Part shown: piece by piece, positions 7,322 to 13,416 of the stretch
Numbering within the stretch: position 1 is the first letter of the stretch
Layout: every line of letters starts with the position of its first letter
From: Halanaerobiales bacterium
GTDB taxonomy: Bacteria > Bacillota > Halanaerobiia > Halanaerobiales > JADQBU01
NCBI GenBank assembly: GCA_016278435.1
Contig: JADQBU010000234.1
Span: 1-13,416 of the forward strand
DNA: 13,416 nt
Direction of reading: 5' to 3'
Notes under the pieces: model-generated
The model's database searches: none
Told to the model about the DNA's origin: nothing
Seen by the model: only the letters and a program-made list of their open reading frames with translations
Made by a program: the position numbers and the translations under genes

Positions 7322-7350
7322 ATTATAATCTATCTAAAACTGCTTGTCAA
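7322..7350 (-). promoter_or_regulatory. Consensus sigma-A promoter for the NhaC leader
   Basis: On the minus strand TTGACA (7350-7345) and TATAAT (7327-7322) are separated by exactly 17 bp, a perfect consensus. The predicted start is near 7315, giving an untranslated leader of about 307 nt before the NhaC-family gene. No other frame with a ribosome site lies in this 427-bp gap. The part from 7351 to 7435, after the cobQ stop, shows no terminator or other feature. Confidence 0.8.
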
Positions 7351-7435
7351 ATATTTTTGCAGCTCAAGATTCCAGATCATTAATTAAACGGAAAATCTCC
7401 AGTAATACTATATTTAAATTTAGCCAGATACCTCA

Positions 7436-8950
7436 TCAGGCAAAAATTATATCATAAACCTTTTTCATATCTAAACTATTTCGTACAAGGTCAGCAAACT
7501 CGTTAAATCCCTGTTCCCGATCTTCCCGGGCTGATATACTGCTGGCAGCAAGAGGTTCCAGGCCCTTCTTCTCCCGCAGAAAATTGATCAAGCTGCGGCG
7601 AAAACTGTCATTATCAAAGAGACCGTGTAAATAGGTTCCCCAGACCCGACCATCTTCGCTGATGGCTCCATCAACTCTTTTCTCCCCGGATTCCAGCCTT
7701 TCTATATTAAAGAGTGGTGATAAACCCGGTCCAATCTCTGTTCTCCCCTGATGTATCTCATAACCGGTCAAATTATCTGTATTATTTTCCTGGAAAAACG
7801 AGAAATTACCGAGAGCTTTTGCCCTGACCTGACTGGTAACCTTTTCTGGCTCCATCCAGGTTTCACTATTAAGTAATCCGATTCCCTTTATTTGCTTCCT
7901 TTCAGTTTCGATTCCGGCCGGGTCTTTTATCTTCTTCCCCAGCATCTGGTAACCCCCACAGATTCCAACCACCGAGGTTCCAGCCCGGTGTAATTCTTTT
8001 ATTTTCTTCACCATACCCGTCTGAACGAGATATTCCAGATCCTCAATTGTATTCTTGCTACCTGGAATAATGATTAAATCAGGGCTGCCCAGCTCCTCAA
8101 CCCGCTTAACATATCTGAGCCTGGTAGCCGGCTCAAAAGCCAGGAAATCAAAATCGGTAAAATTGGAAATGTGGGGTAATATAACTATAGCAATATCAAG
8201 CTCATAATCCTCACTACCAAAATTATAAGCAATGAGACTATCCTCCTCTGGGAGTTTCATCTCTTCCAGATAGGGTATTACCCCCAGAACAGGTAACCCG
8301 GTGTATTCCTCAATAAAATCAATACCTGATTTAAACCTGCTGAGGTCACCACGGAACTTGTTGATGATTATACCTTTAACCAGGTCTCTTTCCTCCTGAT
8401 TTAGTAGTTCCAGGGTCCCCACAATATCGGCAAAGACCCCTCCCTTATCGATACTGGCAGTTAAAATTACCGGGGCCTTGATCATCCGGGCTATAGTCAT
8501 ATTGACCATATCCTTCTCCCGGAGATTGATCTCGGCCGGACTGCCGGCCCCTTCCAGAACTACTACTTCAAAGCTGTTTAATAATCTATGTAATGATTTC
8601 CTGATTACCGGCATAACCTGCTCCCTGCTGGCAAAATACTCCCTGGCTGTCATATGTTTCCGGGCTTTGCCGGCAAAAATAACCTGGGAATTATCATCAG
8701 CACCGGGTTTAAGGAGCACAGGATTCATATCGACCGTAGCCTCAGCCATCGCTGCCTCAGCCTGTACGGCCTGAGCCCGTCCGATTTCACCACCACTGCT
8801 GGTGATAAAGGAATTTAAAGCCATATTCTGAGATTTAAAGGGTGCTACCCGGTAACCAGCCTGAGCCAGAATCCGGCAAAAGGCAGATGTTACCACACTT
8901 TTCCCGACATCAGACCCGGTTCCCTGAATCATAATCGTTCTGGCAGTCAT
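7436..8950 (-). CDS. cobQ: Cobyric acid synthase, canonical copy
   Basis: CobQ amidates the b, d, e and g side chains of adenosylcobyrinate a,c-diamide with glutamine and ATP. The 504-residue protein has the N-terminal synthetase domain with GTGSDVGKS (10-18), FKSQNMALNS (38-47), GGEIGRAQAVQAEAA (53-67) and MNPVLLKP (75-82). It also has the EGAGSPAE and ISNFTDFD motifs and a C-terminal class-I glutamine amidotransferase domain with Cys331 in GICGGYQMLG and His442 in GTYLHGLF. I choose the ATG at 8950 (GGGAG 9 bases upstream) over an in-frame GTG at 8956 that would overlap the previous gene by 4 bases. With the ATG the gene begins 2 bases after the other cobQ stops, so the two are translationally linked. 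This copy keeps all the usual CobQ motifs. Confidence 0.93.
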   Translation of the reverse strand: MTARTIMIQGTGSDVGKSVVTSAFCRILAQAGYRVAPFKSQNMALNSFITSSGGEIGRAQAVQAEAAMAEATVDMNPVLLKPGADDNSQVIFAGKARKHMTAREYFASREQVMPVIRKSLHRLLNSFEVVVLEGAGSPAEINLREKDMVNMTIARMIKAPVILTASIDKGGVFADIVGTLELLNQEERDLVKGIIINKFRGDLSRFKSGIDFIEEYTGLPVLGVIPYLEEMKLPEEDSLIAYNFGSEDYELDIAIVILPHISNFTDFDFLAFEPATRLRYVKRVEELGSPDLIIIPGSKNTIEDLEYLVQTGMVKKIKELHRAGTSVVGICGGYQMLGKKIKDPAGIETERKQIKGIGLLNSETWMEPEKVTSQVRAKALGNFSFFQENNTDNLTGYEIHQGRTEIGPGLSPLFNIERLESGEKRVDGAISEDGRVWGTYLHGLFDNDSFRRSLINFLREKKGLEPLAASSISAREDREQGFNEFADLVRNSLDMKKVYDIIFA

Positions 8951-8952
8951 AA

Positions 8953-10548
8953 TCACCAGCTCCCTTGCTTGAGAATCGAATAAAATAAGTCCATATTTAA
9001 ATTTTTACTTACTATATCAGCCAGTTCATCAAAATCAGCTTCCATCTGCTTATCATAGCAATATCCATCTCTGTTTACTGGAGGAATACCCTTTCTTTTT
9101 CTCAATTCATTGAGCAGTGAACGGCGAAATCTATCATTATTGAAAATACCGTGGAGATAGGTGCCTAAACAGTTCCCCTCCAGCCCCAGGGCTCCATCTT
9201 CTATCTCAACCTCCTGGCCAGATCTTTCGATTAGCATAAAGGGAGCAGATTGATTCTCGGTATAAATTGTCTCTCCCATGTGAATCTCATATCCATAGAT
9301 AATTTCATCTTTAAGCCCGGCGAAAAAACCGCTATCCCTGGTTATCCTTGCTTTTGCCTGGTGGGTAGTCTTTTCGGGAAGAAATCTGGTCCGGATGGGC
9401 AGGAGGCCTAATCCCTTAATCTCTGTTAATTTTCCCTCGGTATGATGGGGATCAGAGAGGCTTTCACCCAGTATCTGATAACCACCGCAGATCCCGATAA
9501 CTGCTGTTCCCGCCCGGGCCAGACTGGTAATCTTTTCTGCCATTCCTGATTCCTTTAAGAATTCAAGATCAGCGGTAGTACTCTTGCTTCCCGGTATGAT
9601 AATCAGATCTGCCCCGGTTAACTCTGAATCTTCCCGGACATATGTTAAATCCACATCAGACTCCAGTGATAAACTCTTAAAATCGGTAAAATTGGAGATC
9701 CTGGGCAGGTTGATTACAACAATTTTTAATTTATCATTCCGGTCATCACCAGCAAATTGCCTGCCAGCAGCTTCGTTCTCTTTGGTTGCACTCTTTTCTT
9801 CCCTCATCTTTAAAGAAGCTGAGTCTTCTTCAGGCAACTTGATATTCCGGAGATAGGGTATGACCCCCAGAACCGGTATCCCGATATAATCCTCCAGCCA
9901 GTCCAGTCCGGGTTTCAGAATATCAAAATCCCCGCGGAAGCGGTTGATGATAAATCCCTTGACAAGTTTTCGGTCTTCCGGTTTTAGCAGGCGGATGGTC
10001 CCCACCAGGGAAGCCAGGGCGCCACCTCGGTCAATGTCAGCTACCAGTAACACAGGTGTCTGGTGCAGTCTTGCTACCATCATATTGGCCAGGTCCTGAT
10101 CCATCCTGTTTACTTCAGCCGGGCTGCCGGCTCCTTCCATCACTATAATCTCATACTCCTGCTGCAGGTTCTGCAGGGCTCCAGCAATAATCTCTCTGGC
10201 CTGCTCAATATATTCCTGGTCATTGTCATAACCCATATCGGTCAACGGTCTGCCCCTGACTATAACTTGACTCAGACCATCTCCCCGGGGTTTGACCAGC
10301 ATCGGCTGCATATCAACTGAGGGTATAACTCCAGCAGCCCGGGCCTGAATAGCCTGAGCAATCCCAATCTCTCCTCCCTCCGGAGTAACAAAAGAGTTAA
10401 GAGACATATTCCAGGATTTAAAGGGTGCTACCCGTCTCTGCTCCCGGGCCAGTATCCGGCAGAGAGCAGTACTTATAACACTCTTGCCTACATCTGAAGC
10501 CGTTCCCTGGATCATGATAGTTTTACAATTATTCTGATTGGCATACAT
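8953..10548 (-). CDS. cobQ: Cobyric acid synthase paralogue, diverged copy
   Basis: This 531-residue protein is a second full CobQ: P-loop GTASDVGKS (15-23), EGAGSPAE, ISNFTDF, and an intact amidotransferase domain with Cys354 in GICGGYQILG and His466 in GTYLHGIF. About 44 of the first 60 aligned residues match the downstream copy. It differs at positions the canonical copy keeps: FKSWNM for FKSQNM, GIAQA for GRAQA, QARAA for QAEAA, MQPMLVKP for MNPVLLKP. It also has a charged linker of about 25 extra residues (roughly 243-275) between the two domains. I choose the ATG at 10548, with GGGG about 9 bases upstream; ATG 10557 and TTG 10563 are alternatives. It lies 136 bases after cbiA. It may amidate a subset of side chains, act in a CobQ heterodimer, or use another corrin substrate. 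Confidence 0.88.
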   Translation of the reverse strand: MYANQNNCKTIMIQGTASDVGKSVISTALCRILAREQRRVAPFKSWNMSLNSFVTPEGGEIGIAQAIQARAAGVIPSVDMQPMLVKPRGDGLSQVIVRGRPLTDMGYDNDQEYIEQAREIIAGALQNLQQEYEIIVMEGAGSPAEVNRMDQDLANMMVARLHQTPVLLVADIDRGGALASLVGTIRLLKPEDRKLVKGFIINRFRGDFDILKPGLDWLEDYIGIPVLGVIPYLRNIKLPEEDSASLKMREEKSATKENEAAGRQFAGDDRNDKLKIVVINLPRISNFTDFKSLSLESDVDLTYVREDSELTGADLIIIPGSKSTTADLEFLKESGMAEKITSLARAGTAVIGICGGYQILGESLSDPHHTEGKLTEIKGLGLLPIRTRFLPEKTTHQAKARITRDSGFFAGLKDEIIYGYEIHMGETIYTENQSAPFMLIERSGQEVEIEDGALGLEGNCLGTYLHGIFNNDRFRRSLLNELRKRKGIPPVNRDGYCYDKQMEADFDELADIVSKNLNMDLFYSILKQGSW

Positions 10549-10684
10549 TAATATCATCCCCAATAACTGGCATCTACCATCCCTGTTAATTTATCCTGCC
10601 ATTATCCTGTCCTATCTTTCTTATTTTATCTGTAACTATTAAAATATATTTAGAACACCTGAAATATTTCAAATATAATTTAAG

Positions 10685-12049
10685 CTACCTGCAACCTGTA
10701 TTTTTATATTCCAGACAACTCTTTAGAAAATTTTCCGGGATTGAAGAGTTATAACCAAAATGCAGATGTACATAACTGGCCAACATGTTTTTATAAGAGT
10801 AACCGGTCTTAAGTTTCCGGTCTACTCCATCGATTATCTGATAACAGAAGTTTTCACCTTCCAGTTCTTTCATTCGGGAATAATGATAGACATGTCCTCT
10901 GGCAATCTGTCCTTCTTTCATTAATATTGTGTCCTTTAAAGCTTTAAATTCAACATATCCGATTGCCTGTAGTTGATTTTCCAGTAGTGTTTCTGTGGGA
11001 ATAATGCCGACCATGGAATAGTTACTGATACCTCTCGTTAAATACATATATCCCCCACACTCAGCATAGACAGGTAAACCCTTCTCAATCTGATTATAGA
11101 TATCTTCCTGCATTGAACTATTGGCAGCCAGCTCTTTTAGAAAACTCTCCGGGAACCCACCTCCGATATAGAGCCCATCAACATCAGATAATCTCTTTTC
11201 TGACATAGGACTGAAGTAAATTAACTCAGCCCCCAGCATCTCCAGAATATCTAGATTATCCCGGTAGTAAAAGTTAAAAGCCTGGTCATAAGCTACACCC
11301 AGCCTGACTTGATATTTGCTCTCAACAGCAGGGAAAATACTCTTTTTTGACAGAGAAAGGTCGGGGTCTGCCCCTGCAGCAAGTTCGATTATCATATCCA
11401 GGTCAATATTTTCATTTGTAGCAGCAGTCAATTCCCGGAAATAGCTGGTTAATTCAGCGCTTTCATGAGTAGGTACTAAACCCAGATGCCGTTCGGGCAG
11501 CTTCAATTTCTTGCTGGCCGGTAAGTAACCGACTACTTTCAACCCTGTCCCTTCTTCAATAGCCTCTTTGATTAACCGATAATGACCGGGACCGGCAATA
11601 TTGTTGAGAATAACCCCTCTAACATCCAGCTCAGGATCGAAATTTTTATATCCATAAGCCAGGGCAGCCCCGCTCTGAGCCAGTTTTTCACCATCTATAA
11701 TCAGGATAACAGGTGCCTGCAGAGTTTTGGCAATCGATGCCGTACTACTGACCCCTTCTTTACCCTTACCATCGAACAAACCCATTACACCTTCAATGAT
11801 AGAAATATTAGCCTGTTTTGCCCACTGCAAAAAAACTTCCTTGACCCCATCCTCTCCCATAAAATAACTGTCAAGATTCCGGGAATAATTACCTGTTACC
11901 AGTGAATGAAACCCGGGGTCTATGTAGTCAGGACCAACCTTGAAGGGCTGTACATTATAACCGGCTGCAGTCAAAGCAGCCATCAAACCGGTAGCAATGG
12001 TTGTTTTACCTACTCCACTCTCAGTTCCGGCAATTACTACTCTCTTCAA
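10685..12049 (-). CDS. cbiA: Cobyrinic acid a,c-diamide synthase
   Basis: CbiA/CobB amidates the a and c carboxylates of cobyrinic acid (or its hydrogenobyrinic counterpart) using ATP and glutamine, the step before CobQ. The 454-residue length is typical. Visible motifs are GTESGVGKTT (8-17), KVGPDYIDPGFH (37-48), EGVMGLFDG (86-94) and YIGGGFPE (294-301). The amidotransferase domain has Cys331 in YAECGGYMYL and the catalytic His of VHLHFG (427-432). The start is TTG at 12049: GTGAGGTGA precedes it at proper spacing, and the next ATG would remove the P-loop. The organism is probably an anaerobe using the early-cobalt route, hence the symbol cbiA, but the insertion route is not shown here. A terminator 98 bases upstream separates it from the rib cluster. 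I see no cobalamin riboswitch and no convincing promoter in the gap. Confidence 0.93.
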   Translation of the reverse strand: MKRVVIAGTESGVGKTTIATGLMAALTAAGYNVQPFKVGPDYIDPGFHSLVTGNYSRNLDSYFMGEDGVKEVFLQWAKQANISIIEGVMGLFDGKGKEGVSSTASIAKTLQAPVILIIDGEKLAQSGAALAYGYKNFDPELDVRGVILNNIAGPGHYRLIKEAIEEGTGLKVVGYLPASKKLKLPERHLGLVPTHESAELTSYFRELTAATNENIDLDMIIELAAGADPDLSLSKKSIFPAVESKYQVRLGVAYDQAFNFYYRDNLDILEMLGAELIYFSPMSEKRLSDVDGLYIGGGFPESFLKELAANSSMQEDIYNQIEKGLPVYAECGGYMYLTRGISNYSMVGIIPTETLLENQLQAIGYVEFKALKDTILMKEGQIARGHVYHYSRMKELEGENFCYQIIDGVDRKLKTGYSYKNMLASYVHLHFGYNSSIPENFLKSCLEYKNTGCR

Positions 12050-12146
12050 TATTTTTCACCTCACTCTATAATTAATTTCTGGATAGACCGTGCAAATATG
12101 TCTCTACAGTAAATCTCTCACTGTTGAATAGCAACCCTGCTTTAAC

Positions 12147-12177
12147 AAAGAGGCTGTCCAGAAAAGACAGCCTCTTT
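12147..12177 (-). terminator. Hairpin terminator after the rib/nucleotidase cluster
   Basis: AAAGAGGCTGTC (12147-12158) pairs perfectly with GACAGCCTCTTT (12166-12177) around a 7-base loop. The A-rich and U-rich stem bases suit a bidirectional intrinsic terminator, although no long U-run follows on either strand. On the minus strand it ends the ribA-ribH-nucleotidase transcript before cbiA. The bases on either side, 12050-12146 and 12178-12246, hold no supported gene. Confidence 0.7.
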
Positions 12178-12246
12178 ATAATCTTCTATATTAATCGTAA
12201 CACAAACTTTAAATTCTGGCAATTTATTTCTTCTGTTTCCCGGCCT

Positions 12247-12648
12247 TCATGACAAATCCCCATAAAATTCTATTATATATTTCTTTATCTCCTCCCAGTC
12301 AGCAGCATGTGAGATATTATTCTGTCAGTTGACGGTCAGCTCCTCAAATTCAAGTTTCCTGGCTGTAATCAGGTATATATTGCACCCTCTCTGCAGCAAA
12401 TAATCGATAGTTTCTCTGACCCCTTTTAACGGTGTAATATTTCTATAAATCTCCTCTTCATATTCTTCCAGAAATTTATAGACCACCCCACTTTTAAGAC
12501 CATAGGCCTCGGTAAAGGGGTATTTTTCAGCGATGCGTTTCAGGTCACATCCCATAAATTCACAGAGAGCATGGTGCCAGATATTTTCATTTACATGTGT
12601 CTCATCAGTAATTACCCCATCAATATCTATTCCAATATTTTTTTCCAT
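12247..12648 (-). pseudogene. Decayed HAD-family 5'-nucleotidase-like gene
   Basis: The ATG (GGGGAG 9 bases upstream) opens 107 codons resembling the NT5C/YqfW putative nucleotidases: DIDGVITDE with the two HAD aspartates (8 and 10), FTEAYGL (45-51), and LITAR (93-97), the second HAD motif. A TGA then follows at 12327-12325. The same frame runs on for 25 codons to a second TGA at 12249-12247. It starts QNNIS, which fits just after the first stop in a T-x-x-W-L-x-x-x-x-I segment, as if TGG had become TGA. It then jumps to ADWEEIKKYI, which looks like the family C-terminus. Homologues are about 180-190 residues, so roughly 50 residues including the third HAD motif (Lys and acidic pair) seem deleted. 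The 107-residue product would lack part of the active site. It follows ribH by 48 bases. Confidence 0.7.
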
Positions 12649-12696
12649 CTACTCCAACTCCCCACACAATTTCCCGTGCCAAACAATCAGGTTTAA

Positions 12697-13161
12697 CTAA
12701 ATATCCTGCAGCAAATTAATCATCTCAATGACAGCCATAGCAGCATCAAAGCCTTTATTACCCGACTTGGTACCGGCCCTGTTAATGGCCTGTTCTATTG
12801 TATCAGTTGTTAAAACTCCAAATATCACAGGAATTTCTGCATCCAACCCCACCTTGGCCACACCCTTGGCTACTTCTGAAGATACATATTCAAAATGAGG
12901 TGTTTCCCCCCTGATGACGGTCCCCAGACAGATAATACCATCATAATTATCTGAGCTGGCCATCCTTTTGGCAGCCAGAGGAATCTCAAAAGAACCCGGA
13001 ACCCAGGCAATACTGATATTTTCTTCTTCTACACCATGTCTTTTCAGCCCATCAAGTGCCCCTTCCAACAGTTTCCCGGAAATAAACTCATTAAACCTGC
13101 CGATAACAATCCCTATTTTAAACCCCTGACCATAAAGTTTTCCCTCAAACACATTGACCAT
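12697..13161 (-). CDS. ribH: 6,7-dimethyl-8-ribityllumazine synthase
   Basis: RibH condenses 5-amino-6-ribitylaminouracil with 3,4-dihydroxy-2-butanone 4-phosphate, the step before riboflavin synthase, and assembles into pentamers or 60-subunit capsids in the cytoplasm. The 154-residue length is standard. Motifs are GRFNEFIS (21-28), WVPGSFEIP (53-61), GTVIRGETPHFEYV (80-93) with the catalytic His89, and NRAGTKSGNKGFDAA (127-141) with the phosphate-binding Arg128. The ATG has AAGGAG 7 bases upstream. It starts 14 bases after the ribA/ribBA stop, so they form a riboflavin operon whose promoter and any FMN riboswitch are to the right of the window. Confidence 0.96.
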   Translation of the reverse strand: MVNVFEGKLYGQGFKIGIVIGRFNEFISGKLLEGALDGLKRHGVEEENISIAWVPGSFEIPLAAKRMASSDNYDGIICLGTVIRGETPHFEYVSSEVAKGVAKVGLDAEIPVIFGVLTTDTIEQAINRAGTKSGNKGFDAAMAVIEMINLLQDI

Positions 13162-13175
13162 AATTATTCTCCTTT

Positions 13176-13416
13176 CTATAAATTATTTAAATTTAACATA
13201 TGTCCCAGTTTTTCTTTTTTAACCTGGAGGTAGAATTCATTATTTTTATTGGGAGTGATTTCAAGTGGGATCCTGGTGCTGACTTTCAATCCATATCCCT
13301 CCAACCCTACAATCTTCCGGGGATTATTGGTTAACAATTTGATGGAGCTTAAACCCAGATCAGATAAAATCTGGGCTCCAATACCATAGTCCCTTAGATC
13401 AGGCTCAAAACAGATC
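13176..13416 (-). CDS. ribBA: GTP cyclohydrolase II C-terminus (ribA or ribBA), 5' end missing
   Basis: Translated from the right edge on the minus strand, the last 79 codons read FEPDLRDYGIGAQIL, then LLTNNPRKIVGLEGYGL and LEITPNKNNEFYL, ending in KKEKLGHML and a short tail before TAG. RDYGIGAQIL and the TNNP...KIVGLEGYG block, which holds the GTP-contacting and catalytic region, are diagnostic of GTP cyclohydrolase II. This enzyme opens the GTP ring in the first step of riboflavin synthesis. In Firmicutes this domain is usually fused behind 3,4-dihydroxy-2-butanone 4-phosphate synthase (RibBA), but the N-terminal part is off the window, so the fusion is an assumption. Confidence 0.93.
   Translation of the reverse strand, partial: ICFEPDLRDYGIGAQILSDLGLSSIKLLTNNPRKIVGLEGYGLKVSTRIPLEITPNKNNEFYLQVKKEKLGHMLNLNNL

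Noticed and set aside
12050..12146. Cobalamin riboswitch or clear promoter upstream of cbiA
   Set aside because: The gap is too short for the riboswitch and has no B12-box-like sequence. Candidate -35/-10 pairs such as TTGCAC with TTATAG are poor and would place the start inside the ribosome site.
12147..12177. GAGGCTGTC hairpin as an insertion sequence end
   Set aside because: Similar sequences occur at some transposon ends, but there is no transposase, no second copy and no target duplication. The position after a gene cluster fits a terminator.
12325..12327. TGA in the nucleotidase frame read as selenocysteine or recoded tryptophan
   Set aside because: The downstream part is about 50 residues too short for the family, so a simple recoding would still not restore a normal protein. 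No SECIS-like element was evident by eye.

Overview
The window looks like a chromosomal segment of an anaerobic, low-to-moderate-GC Firmicute. The clues are strong GGAGG-type ribosome binding sites, near-consensus sigma-A promoters, a tungsten/molybdenum aldehyde oxidoreductase, cobalamin amidation genes and Na+-type transporters. A salt-adapted clostridial or Halanaerobiales-like lineage would fit, but that placement is inference. Apart from the first gene, everything is on the minus strand and is described in its direction of transcription (right to left).

Right end (13416-12247): the 3' end of a GTP cyclohydrolase II gene (ribA/ribBA), ribH, and a decayed HAD-type nucleotidase gene with an in-frame TGA and an apparent internal deletion. 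A strong hairpin terminator follows at about 12160. Next (12049-7436) is a cobalamin amidation cluster: cbiA/cobB, then two complete cobQ (cobyric acid synthase) paralogues side by side. CbiA amidates the a,c side chains of the corrin ring and CobQ normally amidates the remaining b,d,e,g chains, so two full-length CobQ proteins are unexpected.

Middle (7435-4303): a consensus promoter, a leader of about 300 nt, an NhaC-family antiporter and a class-V PLP enzyme. The leader carries a run of (G/U/A)AG triplets spaced 2-3 nt apart that overlaps a segment able to pair with the 5' arm of a downstream intrinsic terminator. This is the layout of a TRAP (MtrB) tryptophan attenuator. If real, it makes the NhaC-like protein a candidate tryptophan or aromatic amino acid transporter.

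Left (4302-1430): a two-gene operon for a tungsten/molybdopterin aldehyde:ferredoxin oxidoreductase and its four-cluster Fe-S partner, which has an unusual Cys-containing N-terminal domain. Its upstream region has three 21-bp-spaced direct repeats and a perfect 16-bp-arm hairpin. Downstream of it (1143-1358) is a consensus promoter with two identically spaced GTATAC operators, driving a 29-codon open reading frame with an excellent ribosome binding site. That frame converges on and overlaps the stop of the amino acid permease at the left edge.
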